From Gammaproteobacteria bacterium (GTDB taxonomy: Bacteria; Pseudomonadota; Gammaproteobacteria; Arenicellales; Poriferihabitantaceae): a stretch of DNA of 58,212 nt. Below the pieces are notes generated by a model, which worked only from the letters and a program-made list of their open reading frames with translations, searched no databases and was not told the origin of the DNA. Positions 51,151 to 58,212 of this stretch are shown here, piece after piece (position 1 is the first letter of the stretch; each line of letters starts with the position of its first letter). The position numbers were made by a program, and so were the translations under genes. Location of the stretch: assembly GCA_028817405.1 (NCBI GenBank), contig JAPPPS010000015.1:1-58212 (forward strand), in the 5' to 3' direction.

Positions 51151-52128
51151 ATGATTACGCAACAAACTCGCGCGCATTTTTCGCGCGAGGGCTACTGCTT
51201 GGTCGAGGGCTTGCTGCAGCCGCGCGACTTCGAGCCGGTCATCGCCGACTCGGAAGCGGCGCTGGACGATTTATGCCGGCGTATGCGCGCGCGCGGCGAA
51301 CTGAAAAACGACCACGCGAACTTGCCGTTTGCCGCGCGTTATCTGCAACTCAGCCGCGACACCGGCGCGGTGTTCGCCCAGCACTTCACCATCGCCCTGC
51401 CGCAGCGGGAGGTGCGCGCCGACACGCCGATTTTCCTCGCGCCGAGCGTGTTCGGCTTGCTCACGCACCCGCGGATTTTGGACGCGGTGGAGGCTTTTAT
51501 CGGCGCCGAAATCGCGGTCAGCCCGGTCGGCAATGTGCGCATCAAACCGCCGGAGCGAATCATCCCCAACGCCGACGAGCGCGATGCGCGGCGCGGTTTG
51601 TTTCGCGCCACGCCATGGCATCAGGACAACGGCGTGGTCACCGCGGCCGCCGATGCGACGCCGATGATTACGGTGTGGTTTTCCATCGCCGATACGCCGG
51701 TGGAGGCCGGTTGCCTGCAGGTTATTCCCGGCAGCCACCGCGCCGATTTGCTGTGCCACTGCCCGGATGAAAACGGCGAGTTGTCCATTCCCGGCCGCTT
51801 GCTGCCGGCGCAAAAACCGTTGCCGTTGCCGGTGCGCGCCGGCGATGTGTTGTTTCTGCACCGGCGGCTCTGTCACGCGGCATTGCCGAATGTCGGCGAC
51901 ACGCTGCGATGGAGTTATGACTTGAGATACATCCCGGCCGGCGCCAACAGCGGGCGGGAATTGTTTCCGACTTTTGTCGCGCGCAGCCGCGCCGAGCCCG
52001 ATTCCGTTCTCACTTCACCGCGCGCATGGGCGCAAATGTGGCTGGATGCGCGCGCGAAATTGGCGGGTCAAGCGACGCCAACGCGGCATTGGAATCGCTG
52101 GCGCGCCGATGCCGCGGCCTGCGCTTGA
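51151..52128 (+). CDS. Phytanoyl-CoA dioxygenase-family protein
   Basis: A 325-residue Fe(II)/2-oxoglutarate dioxygenase. The metal HxD is in PWHQDNGVVTAAADA (about 158), the distal histidine probably in FLHRRLCHAALPNVGD (about 240) and the 2-oxoglutarate arginine in TLRWSYDLRY. PhyH proteins in bacteria hydroxylate varied small substrates such as osmolytes, sugars or phosphonates; the target is unknown. Divergent from the dehydrogenase gene, 70 bases away. Confidence 0.9.
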   Translation: MITQQTRAHFSREGYCLVEGLLQPRDFEPVIADSEAALDDLCRRMRARGELKNDHANLPFAARYLQLSRDTGAVFAQHFTIALPQREVRADTPIFLAPSVFGLLTHPRILDAVEAFIGAEIAVSPVGNVRIKPPERIIPNADERDARRGLFRATPWHQDNGVVTAAADATPMITVWFSIADTPVEAGCLQVIPGSHRADLLCHCPDENGELSIPGRLLPAQKPLPLPVRAGDVLFLHRRLCHAALPNVGDTLRWSYDLRYIPAGANSGRELFPTFVARSRAEPDSVLTSPRAWAQMWLDARAKLAGQATPTRHWNRWRADAAACA

Positions 52129-52213
52129 GCGTTGGTTGCCGCGCGCGAGTTTTGGTTCGGTCTGGATTCCGAGTTTGAGTTCGACTAATCGGCGGCTGCA
52201 CGCAAAACAAACC

Positions 52214-53185
52214 ATGGCGCGAAAATCATTGGGCGTAGTTTCCATCGGCGACTGCCCGGTCGCCATGACGCCGCGGCGCGACGGTTCGCTGACTTTTGTC
52301 GACGACTACCGCCGCATGTTGGCCGGCGCCGAGTTGAATGTGTGCATCGGCTGCGCGCGCTTGCAGATTTCCGCCGGCATGATTTCCCGCGTCAGCGACG
52401 ACCCGTTCGGCTGGTATGTCGTGCGAAGTTTGCGCGCCGAGGGCGTGGATGTCTCGCACATCGCGACCGACGACCCGCGCCGCCCGGCCGCGCTACTCTT
52501 CAAGGAACGCCTGCCCGGCGCCGCCGGCAACTTTCGCGTCTACTACCACCGTCGCGACGCCGCCGCATGCAAAGTGGAATTCACCGACGGCATGGCGAGT
52601 TATGTCAGCCGCGCGCGGGCGTTTTTATACACCGGCATCTTCCCCGCGCTGTCCGCGGTCAACCACCGTACGCTGCTGCGCCTTCTCGATGCGGCGAAAG
52701 CGGCCGGCGTGATGCGCGTGTTCGACCCCAACATTCGCATGAAACTCTTGCGCACCCCGGCGCGCGCGCGGCGACTCCTGCGCCCGTTGGCAGCGCAAGC
52801 CGACTTGGTGCTGTTAGGCGAAGCCGAGGCCGAGATGCTGTACGGCGCGGCCGACGCCGAGGCGTTGTTTGCGCGCCTGGCGCAAGACGGCGTGACCCAC
52901 GCGGCGCTAAAACGCGGCGACGCCGGCGCGCAAGCGGTGCGCGACGGCCGGCAGTTCGAAGTCCCCGCCCACCCCGCGCCCGCCGTGGTCGACACCTGCG
53001 GCGCCGGCGACGCTTTCAACGCCGGCTACCTGTCGGCGCTGCTGCACGGCTTCGCCACCAAACCCGCCCTGCGCCTCGCCGCCTACTGCGCCGCCCAAGT
53101 CGTCGCATCCGAGAGCGACAACGAAGCCCTGCCATCATGGAACGACGCCCGGGCTTTAGGCATGCCGCCAAAAATAGCGCGGTGA
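52214..53185 (+). CDS. PfkB-family sugar kinase
   Basis: A 323-residue ribokinase-like protein (2-keto-3-deoxygluconate kinase type by size). GAELNVCIGCARL (about 38) and the ATP/anion-hole motif DTCGAGDAFNAGYLSALL (about 262) are clear. Start ATG 52214 (MARKSLGVVSIGDCPV) is 85 bases past the dioxygenase gene; the longer frame overlaps that gene. Confidence 0.9.
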   Translation: MARKSLGVVSIGDCPVAMTPRRDGSLTFVDDYRRMLAGAELNVCIGCARLQISAGMISRVSDDPFGWYVVRSLRAEGVDVSHIATDDPRRPAALLFKERLPGAAGNFRVYYHRRDAAACKVEFTDGMASYVSRARAFLYTGIFPALSAVNHRTLLRLLDAAKAAGVMRVFDPNIRMKLLRTPARARRLLRPLAAQADLVLLGEAEAEMLYGAADAEALFARLAQDGVTHAALKRGDAGAQAVRDGRQFEVPAHPAPAVVDTCGAGDAFNAGYLSALLHGFATKPALRLAAYCAAQVVASESDNEALPSWNDARALGMPPKIAR

Positions 53186-53500
53186 TGGCGGAGGGCGGAA
53201 ACGGAGGCCCGGGGACAGTCGTAAATCGCAAACCGCGACCACCGGCGCGAAGCGCAATTCCGGGCAATAGGAAAACAAGGAGCGATAGTGGACATGTCTC
53301 CATTGACTCGGAAACCATGTTCTTTCTTTCGATTATTTGCCGGGCTAATATGCCGCGTTTGAATCGTCGGTTGTGGGCCACTCGCAGCGCCCGCAGGTTG
53401 TTAAGCAAGCGTTCCGTCTTAGGCTTTCCCCGACAACCGTGCGGTGGAAAATTCGGCGGGTTTGGCTACAATACGCGTTCGTTCACTGCCGAGAAATCCG
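53186..53500. other. Intergenic region with degenerate repeat and promoter-like site
   Basis: Between the kinase and malate dehydrogenase genes. It holds a degraded copy of the dispersed repeat family (GAAGCGCAATTCCGGGCAATAG near 53250) and a stretch GTGGACATGTCTCC that recalls an insertion-sequence end, but no intact transposase. TACAAT at 53467-53472 could be a -10 box for mdh, with a weak -35. Short frames here look fortuitous. Confidence 0.35.
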
Positions 53501-54478
53501 ATGTCTATGCCTGTTCGAATTGCCGTTACCGGGGCCGCCGGGAATATCGCATATGCGCTGCTGTTTCGCATCGCCGCGGGGGATTTGTTAGGGCGCGGGC
53601 AGCCGGTGATTTTGCAACTGCTGGAAATCCCGGCGGCGCTCGATGCGCTGCGCGGGGTGGTGATGGAACTGGAGGATTGCGCGTTCCCGCTGCTGGCCGG
53701 CATCACCACCGCGGACGACCCGAATGCGGCGTTTGACGGCGCCGACTACGCGCTGTTGGTCGGCTCCAAACCGCGCGGGCCGGGCATGGAGCGCGGCGAT
53801 TTGCTGAAGGACAACGGCGCGATTTTCGCCGCGCAAGGCAAGGCGCTGAACGCCTGCGCGGCGCGCGCGGTGAAGGTTTTGGTGGTCGGCAATCCGGCCA
53901 ACACCAACGCTTTCATCGCCGCCGCCAACGCACCGGACTTGGCGCGCGCGCAGTTCTCGGCCATGATGCGCCTCGACCACAACCGCGCCACCGCGCACCT
54001 GGCCGGCAAACTCGGCATTCACCACGCGGACATTCGCCGCATGACGGTGTGGGGCAACCACTCGGCGACGCAGTATCCGGATATTTCCCACGCATTGGCG
54101 CGCGGCGAAAATGCGCGCGAGATGGTCGAGCGGCAGTGGCTGGAGGACGAATTTATTCCGGCGATTCAGCAGCGCGGCGCGGCGGTGATTAAGGCGCGCG
54201 GCGCGTCCAGCGCGGCCTCGGCGGCCGCGGCCGCCATCGACCAGATGCGCGACTGGGCGCGCGGCACCGCGGCCGGCGACTGGACCAGCATGGCGGTGTC
54301 ATCGGAGCGCGGTTATGACATCGAGGAGGGGTTGTTTTATTCGTTCCCGGTGACCTGCGACGGCGGGCAATACCGCATCGTGCGCGACCTCGACATCAGC
54401 GATTTCAGCCGCGAGCGAATGCGCCTGACCGAGCGGGAGTTGAAGGAAGAACGCGATGCGGTGCGGGAGTTGGTGTAG
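53501..54478 (+). CDS. mdh: Malate dehydrogenase
   Basis: A 325-residue NAD-dependent malate dehydrogenase. [19 protein letters not shown] (NAD site, about 8), [36 protein letters not shown] (about 88, substrate arginine) and [16 protein letters not shown] (about 181) match Mdh of this length. I start at ATG 53501 (MSMPVRIAV); the 19 residues upstream in the longer frame are not conserved. No insert. Confidence 0.95.
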   Translation: MSMPVRIAVTGAAGNIAYALLFRIAAGDLLGRGQPVILQLLEIPAALDALRGVVMELEDCAFPLLAGITTADDPNAAFDGADYALLVGSKPRGPGMERGDLLKDNGAIFAAQGKALNACAARAVKVLVVGNPANTNAFIAAANAPDLARAQFSAMMRLDHNRATAHLAGKLGIHHADIRRMTVWGNHSATQYPDISHALARGENAREMVERQWLEDEFIPAIQQRGAAVIKARGASSAASAAAAAIDQMRDWARGTAAGDWTSMAVSSERGYDIEEGLFYSFPVTCDGGQYRIVRDLDISDFSRERMRLTERELKEERDAVRELV

Positions 54479-54526
54479 GCCGGCGAAAGGTTAACCGCAG
54501 CAAATTCAAATGGCAGGCAAAGTATC

Positions 54527-54817
54527 ATGAGCGATGAAGTTTTGATTACCGTCATTACCGCGGCCATGTTCATCGCGGCCGTGGGTATCATCGTAATCGC
54601 GCAGTACGCGCCGGTTCAGTTGTGGTATCCTTGGCGAACCAAAATCAATTCAGAAGCATTACTCGACCGTTCCGGGCAAGTCGGCGTAATCACCATCGCC
54701 GCCGGCATCGGTCATGTGTTTTTGAATGATGGCGGCACCGGTGAAGCGGCAATGATGAGCGCAATCGGGGTTGCCCTGATTGTTATCAGCAGCGTAAAAA
54801 CGGGAGGCAAATCATGA
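54527..54817 (+). CDS. Small membrane protein, first of a pair
   Basis: A 96-residue hypothetical protein: MSDEVLITVITAAMFIAAVG starts a hydrophobic segment, and a second follows around residue 75 (SAIGVALIVISS). No family recognised. It overlaps the next tiny gene by four bases and both start with MSDE and ITAAM, so the two look like a duplicated start. Confidence 0.6.
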   Translation: MSDEVLITVITAAMFIAAVGIIVIAQYAPVQLWYPWRTKINSEALLDRSGQVGVITIAAGIGHVFLNDGGTGEAAMMSAIGVALIVISSVKTGGKS

Positions 54818-54912
54818 GCGACGAACTTTTCATCATCGTCATCACCGCGGCCATGCTCATCACGGTCGTGGTCTCCACCTTAATCGTGCAACGCAAACAG
54901 CGACACGATTAA
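54814..54912 (+). CDS. Tiny single-span membrane peptide
   Basis: A 32-residue peptide: MSDELFIIVITAAMLITVVV and a basic tail QRKQRHD. It resembles the first 20 residues of the preceding 96-residue protein, is preceded by GGAGG and is coupled by ATGA. This looks like a translated small membrane peptide rather than chance, but its role is unknown. Confidence 0.55.
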   Translation: MSDELFIIVITAAMLITVVVSTLIVQRKQRHD

Positions 54913-55067
54913 CTCGGCCATCGGCGGCGCGCGCTTAACGCCGCGCCGCGGTTGTCGATGAAGGTCGTTGAGCGATGCGCGACAACACGCTATGCGCGTC
55001 ATCGTTGGCGCGCGCCGTTCAACCGGCCGCGCCCATCGCAACAACCCACCGACCGGGAAATTTAAAC

Positions 55068-55553
55068 ATGCCTTCATTCGACATCGTATCGGAAGTGGAC
55101 TGGCAGGAAGTCAAGAACGCGGTCAACCAAGCCAACCGCGAAATCAGCACGCGCTTCGACTTCAAGGGCAGCGACGCGCGCGTCGACGAGAGCGACCCGC
55201 TGCTCACCGTGCGCGCCGACGACGACTACAAAGTCGGCCAAGTGGTCGACATTCTGCAGTTGAAGTTGGCGAAGCGCGCCGTGGATGTCAACTGCCTGCA
55301 AAAAGGCGAGGTGAAAGTCAGCCCGACCGGCAAAGCGGTGCAGGAAATCACGGTCCGCCAAGGCGTGGACACCGACCTGGCGAAGTCCATCGTCAAACGC
55401 ATCAAGGCTGAAAAGTTTAAAGTGCAAGTCGCGATCCAAGGCAAACAAGTGCGCGTCAACGGCAAAAAGCGCGACGACTTGCAACTCGTCATCGCGTTCA
55501 TCGACGAACAAAAACTCGGCTTGCCGCTGCAGTATGTCAACTTCCGCGATTAA
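55068..55553 (+). CDS. yajQ: YajQ-family nucleotide-binding protein
   Basis: A 161-residue YajQ/DUF520 protein: PSFDIVSEVDWQEVKNAVNQ, RFDFKGSDARVDES, and NGKKRDDLQLVIAFI. Members bind cyclic di-GMP or RNA in some bacteria. I start at ATG 55068, where the family begins; a longer frame from 54975 is not conserved. No insert. Confidence 0.95.
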   Translation: MPSFDIVSEVDWQEVKNAVNQANREISTRFDFKGSDARVDESDPLLTVRADDDYKVGQVVDILQLKLAKRAVDVNCLQKGEVKVSPTGKAVQEITVRQGVDTDLAKSIVKRIKAEKFKVQVAIQGKQVRVNGKKRDDLQLVIAFIDEQKLGLPLQYVNFRD

Positions 55554-55677
55554 TTCGCGCGTTTGAAACTCGACCGGCGCGCATCGCGACGCCGCCGCAT
55601 TTTCCGCGCTGCCGCCACCGTCGCGCGCCGGCGTTTGGCGCGCCGTTTGACATTAACCCCGATTCCCCGCCGCCGAC

Positions 55678-58212
55678 ATGGCCGCCGCCGATAAAAGCGC
55701 CGCCTCCCCGCCGTCGCAGGCCGCGGTGGTGGTCATCGGCGGTGGCATTATGGGTTGCTCGACGCTGTATCACTTGGGCCGGCTCGGCGTCGGCGATGCG
55801 GTGTTGGTGGAGCGCAACCGACTCACCTCCGGCAGCACTTGGCATTCCGCGGCGCAAGTGCGGGCGCTGCGCAACTCGCGCAACTTGACCCGCATGATTC
55901 AATATTCCATCGACTTGTATGCGCGGTTGGAAGCGGAGACCGGCCAGGCAAGCGGCTGGATGCAAAGCGGCTCGCTGTCCATCGCCGCCAACCCCGAGCG
56001 CTTGATTCACATTCGCCGCCAAGAAGCGCTGGCGCATGCGTTCGGCGTCGACGCGCGGTTCGTCTCCGCGGCCGAGGCTGCCGCGCTCTGGCCGTTGATG
56101 AACGCCGCGGATGTATGCGGCGCGGTGTTCAGCCCCGGCGACGGCCGCGTCAGTCCGTCCGATGTATGCGCGGCGCTGGTGAAAGGCGCGCGCGCGGCCG
56201 GCGCGCGGTTGTTTGAGGACTGCGGCGTGACCGGCATCGTCACCCGGCGCGGGCGCGTCGCGGCGGTCGAGACCGCGCGCGGGCGCATCGCCTGCGACGC
56301 GGTGGCGGTGTGCGCCGGCTTGTGGTCGCGCGAAGTGGCGAACTGGGCCGGGGCGGCCGCGCCGCTGTGGCCGTGCGAGCATTTTTACCTCCTCACCCAA
56401 CCGCTCGCCGGCATCGACGGTCGCCTGCCGACGCTGTCCGACCACGACGGCCATTTGTATATCCGCGACGAATCCGGCGGCCTTCTGGTCGGCTGCTTTG
56501 AGCCGCGCGCCCGTGCCATCGCCCCCGACAAACTCGGCTCCGACTTCGCGTTTCAATTGCTGCCGGAGGACTGGGCGCACTTCGAGCCGATGCTGGAGAA
56601 CGCCATGCGCCGGGTGCCGGCGCTGCGCGACGCGCGGGTGAAAATGCTGTTGAACGGGCCGGAAAGTTTCACCCCGGACGGCGCGTTTATGTTGGGCGAG
56701 ACCGTCGAGACGCGCGGCTTGTTTCTCGGCTGCGGCATGAACTCGGTCGGCGTGGCCTCGGCCGGCGGCGCAGGGCTCAACCTCGCGCACAACATGGTCC
56801 ACGGCCGCCCGGCGTATGACTTGGGCGAAGTCGATGCGCGGCGGTTGGCGCCGGTTTTCAACGGCGCGAAACACCTCGCGGCGCGCGCCCCGGAAGTCCT
56901 CGGCCGCCACTACGAAATCGCCTATCCCGGCCGCCAGTGGCGCAGCGCGCGCGGCTTGCGTTGCCTGCCGCTGCACGATGCATGGCGGCGCGAAGGCGCG
57001 TATTTCGGGCAGTTTTTTGGCTTCGAGAGGCCGCTTTATTTCGGCGCGGGCGGCGACGGTGACGGTGACGCCGGTGACGGTGACTGCGGTGACGGTGATG
57101 CCGGTGCCGGTGCCACCGCGGCCGAACCGACCTTAACTTTCGGCCGCCCGCCGTGGTTCAACCAAGTCGGGCGCGAAGTCATGAACGCGCACCAAGCGGC
57201 CGCGGTTTTCGACCAATCGGCGCTCGGCAAAATTGAAGTCGAAGGCGCGGGTGCCGCGGATTTTTTGCAACGCATGTGCATGAGCGACATGCGCAAAGCC
57301 GCGCCCGGCCGGGCGGTTTACACCGCGCTGCTGAACCAACATGGCGGCATCGAAAGCGACCTCACCGTGCAATGCATCGGCGCGGGCCGGTACCGTTTGT
57401 TCGTCGGCGGCGGCGCGCTGCGGCGCGACTTGGCGTGGCTCATCCGCCACCGTGACGACCGCGGATTTGACGCGCGAATCAGCGACCGCAGCGGCGACTT
57501 CGCGGTGCTGGCGTTGATGGGCCCGCAAGCGCGGCGCATCGCGGAAGAATTAGGCGCGGCGGAATTGAACGCGCTCGCTTATTTCGGCGTCACCGAAGCG
57601 CGTCTCGCGGGCCGGCCGGTGCGCGCCGCGCGGTTGTCGTACATCGGCGAGGCCGGCTGGGAAATCACCTGCGCGGCCGCCGACGCCGCGGCCGTCTGCG
57701 CCGCCATGCGCGACGCCGGCGCGCGCCCGGCCGGCTTGTTCGCGCAGACCTCGATGCGCGTTGAGAAGGGATTCGCCGCGGCCGGCCACGAACTCGACAG
57801 CGACACCACGCCGCTCGACGCCGGCCTCGCTTGGGCGGTCGACTGGGCCGGCGACGGCGGCGATTTCATCGGCCGCGAGGCGTTGCTGCGTCGGCGCGAC
57901 CAGGGTCGCGATGGGGAGCAAACGCGTTTGGTCACGCTGGTTTTGGATGACGGCGACGCGGCGCCGTTGGGCAATGAACCGGTGCGCTTGGTTAACGAAA
58001 TTATCGGCGAGACCACCTCGGCCGCGTTCGGTTACCGCATCGGCCGGCCGGTCGCGCTTGCCAGGTTGCGCGTTGCCGCGGCGGCCGGGGTGGCCGACGG
58101 CGCGCGCGTCGACATCGACATCGCGCGGCAAAATTTCACCGCCACCTTGACCGCCGCGCCGGCTTTCGACCCCGGCGGGACGCGCATGCGCGAGGCGGGG
58201 AAGGGCGCGCAG
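55678..58212 (+). CDS. Sarcosine/dimethylglycine dehydrogenase-like flavoprotein (3' end cut off)
   Basis: 845 codons to the window edge with no stop, so partial at the 3' end. N-terminal FAD domain: VVVIGGGIMGCSTLYHLGR (about 17) and SGSTWHSAAQVRALRNS (about 55), where the His after Trp is the covalent flavin site in this family. A middle domain follows, then an aminomethyltransferase (GCV_T) part from about residue 500 (GRPPWFNQVGREV, MCMSDMRKAAPGRA). Such two-part proteins demethylate sarcosine or dimethylglycine and pass the one-carbon unit to tetrahydrofolate. A Gly-Asp insert of about 24 residues (57052-57122) sits at the domain junction. Confidence 0.9.
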   Translation, partial: MAAADKSAASPPSQAAVVVIGGGIMGCSTLYHLGRLGVGDAVLVERNRLTSGSTWHSAAQVRALRNSRNLTRMIQYSIDLYARLEAETGQASGWMQSGSLSIAANPERLIHIRRQEALAHAFGVDARFVSAAEAAALWPLMNAADVCGAVFSPGDGRVSPSDVCAALVKGARAAGARLFEDCGVTGIVTRRGRVAAVETARGRIACDAVAVCAGLWSREVANWAGAAAPLWPCEHFYLLTQPLAGIDGRLPTLSDHDGHLYIRDESGGLLVGCFEPRARAIAPDKLGSDFAFQLLPEDWAHFEPMLENAMRRVPALRDARVKMLLNGPESFTPDGAFMLGETVETRGLFLGCGMNSVGVASAGGAGLNLAHNMVHGRPAYDLGEVDARRLAPVFNGAKHLAARAPEVLGRHYEIAYPGRQWRSARGLRCLPLHDAWRREGAYFGQFFGFERPLYFGAGGDGDGDAGDGDCGDGDAGAGATAAEPTLTFGRPPWFNQVGREVMNAHQAAAVFDQSALGKIEVEGAGAADFLQRMCMSDMRKAAPGRAVYTALLNQHGGIESDLTVQCIGAGRYRLFVGGGALRRDLAWLIRHRDDRGFDARISDRSGDFAVLALMGPQARRIAEELGAAELNALAYFGVTEARLAGRPVRAARLSYIGEAGWEITCAAADAAAVCAAMRDAGARPAGLFAQTSMRVEKGFAAAGHELDSDTTPLDAGLAWAVDWAGDGGDFIGREALLRRRDQGRDGEQTRLVTLVLDDGDAAPLGNEPVRLVNEIIGETTSAAFGYRIGRPVALARLRVAAAAGVADGARVDIDIARQNFTATLTAAPAFDPGGTRMREAGKGAQ

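Noticed and set aside
53186-53500. Insertion-sequence remnant
   Set aside because: Some sequence recalls an IS end, but no transposase fragment or paired inverted repeat could be recognised.

Overview
The window is a GC-rich stretch of a sulfur-oxidising proteobacterium, most likely a gammaproteobacterium. The main evidence is a nearly complete oxidative-type (reverse) dissimilatory sulfite reductase cluster, dsrA-(SPFH-NfeD)-dsrB-(EamA)-dsrEFH-dsrC-dsrMKLJOPN, all on the minus strand from about 22.0 kb down to 6.7 kb. DsrEFH and DsrL mark the oxidative direction. The many genes for small osmolyte-like organic molecules (sarcosine/dimethylglycine-type dehydrogenase, phytanoyl-CoA dioxygenase, gamma-glutamyltransferase, aldehyde dehydrogenase) and the RTX/type I secretion island would fit a marine or host-associated lifestyle, but that is inference.

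Layout. 0.1-6.6 kb: housekeeping and repair genes (DUF1223, MsrB, HAD phosphatase, VOC protein, CCA-adding enzyme, an EamA transporter, TrhO). 6.7-22.0 kb: the dsr cluster, with two unusual insertions: SPFH/NfeD between dsrA and dsrB, and an EamA-family transporter fused by ATGA overlaps between dsrB and dsrE. 22.2-28.6 kb: small unknown genes, gamma-glutamyltransferase, a 68-residue RiPP-precursor-like peptide with its own terminator, an aldehyde dehydrogenase and an SDR. 28.9-42.3 kb: an RTX island on the plus strand made of repeated modules (a promoter copy, a short leader ORF, a DUF805 membrane protein or an enzyme, an RTX protein), ending in an RTX exporter pair (ABC with degenerate C39 domain, HlyD-type adaptor). 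42.3-58.2 kb: central and peripheral metabolism (flavin disulfide reductase, TVP38, isocitrate dehydrogenase, malate/lactate-type dehydrogenase, YcaQ-like glycosylase, hydroxyacid dehydrogenase, PfkB kinase, malate dehydrogenase, YajQ), ending in a sarcosine/dimethylglycine dehydrogenase-like gene cut by the window edge.

How it works together. In the dsr part, DsrEFH and DsrC would relay sulfane sulfur to DsrAB, DsrL and the DsrMKJOP membrane complex would take up electrons, and DsrN would amidate siroheme. In the RTX island, the ABC/HlyD pair would export the two RTX proteins; no TolC is present here.

Two genome-level traits stand out. About a dozen conserved proteins carry in-frame low-complexity inserts (Gly-Asp, Glu-Ser or Ala-Thr rich) absent from their families. 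A family of short palindromic dispersed repeats, with ends like CCGTCATTCC and GGAATCCAGA, lies between and occasionally inside genes, including a pair flanking dsrM. No tRNA, rRNA, CRISPR array or intact insertion sequence was recognised.
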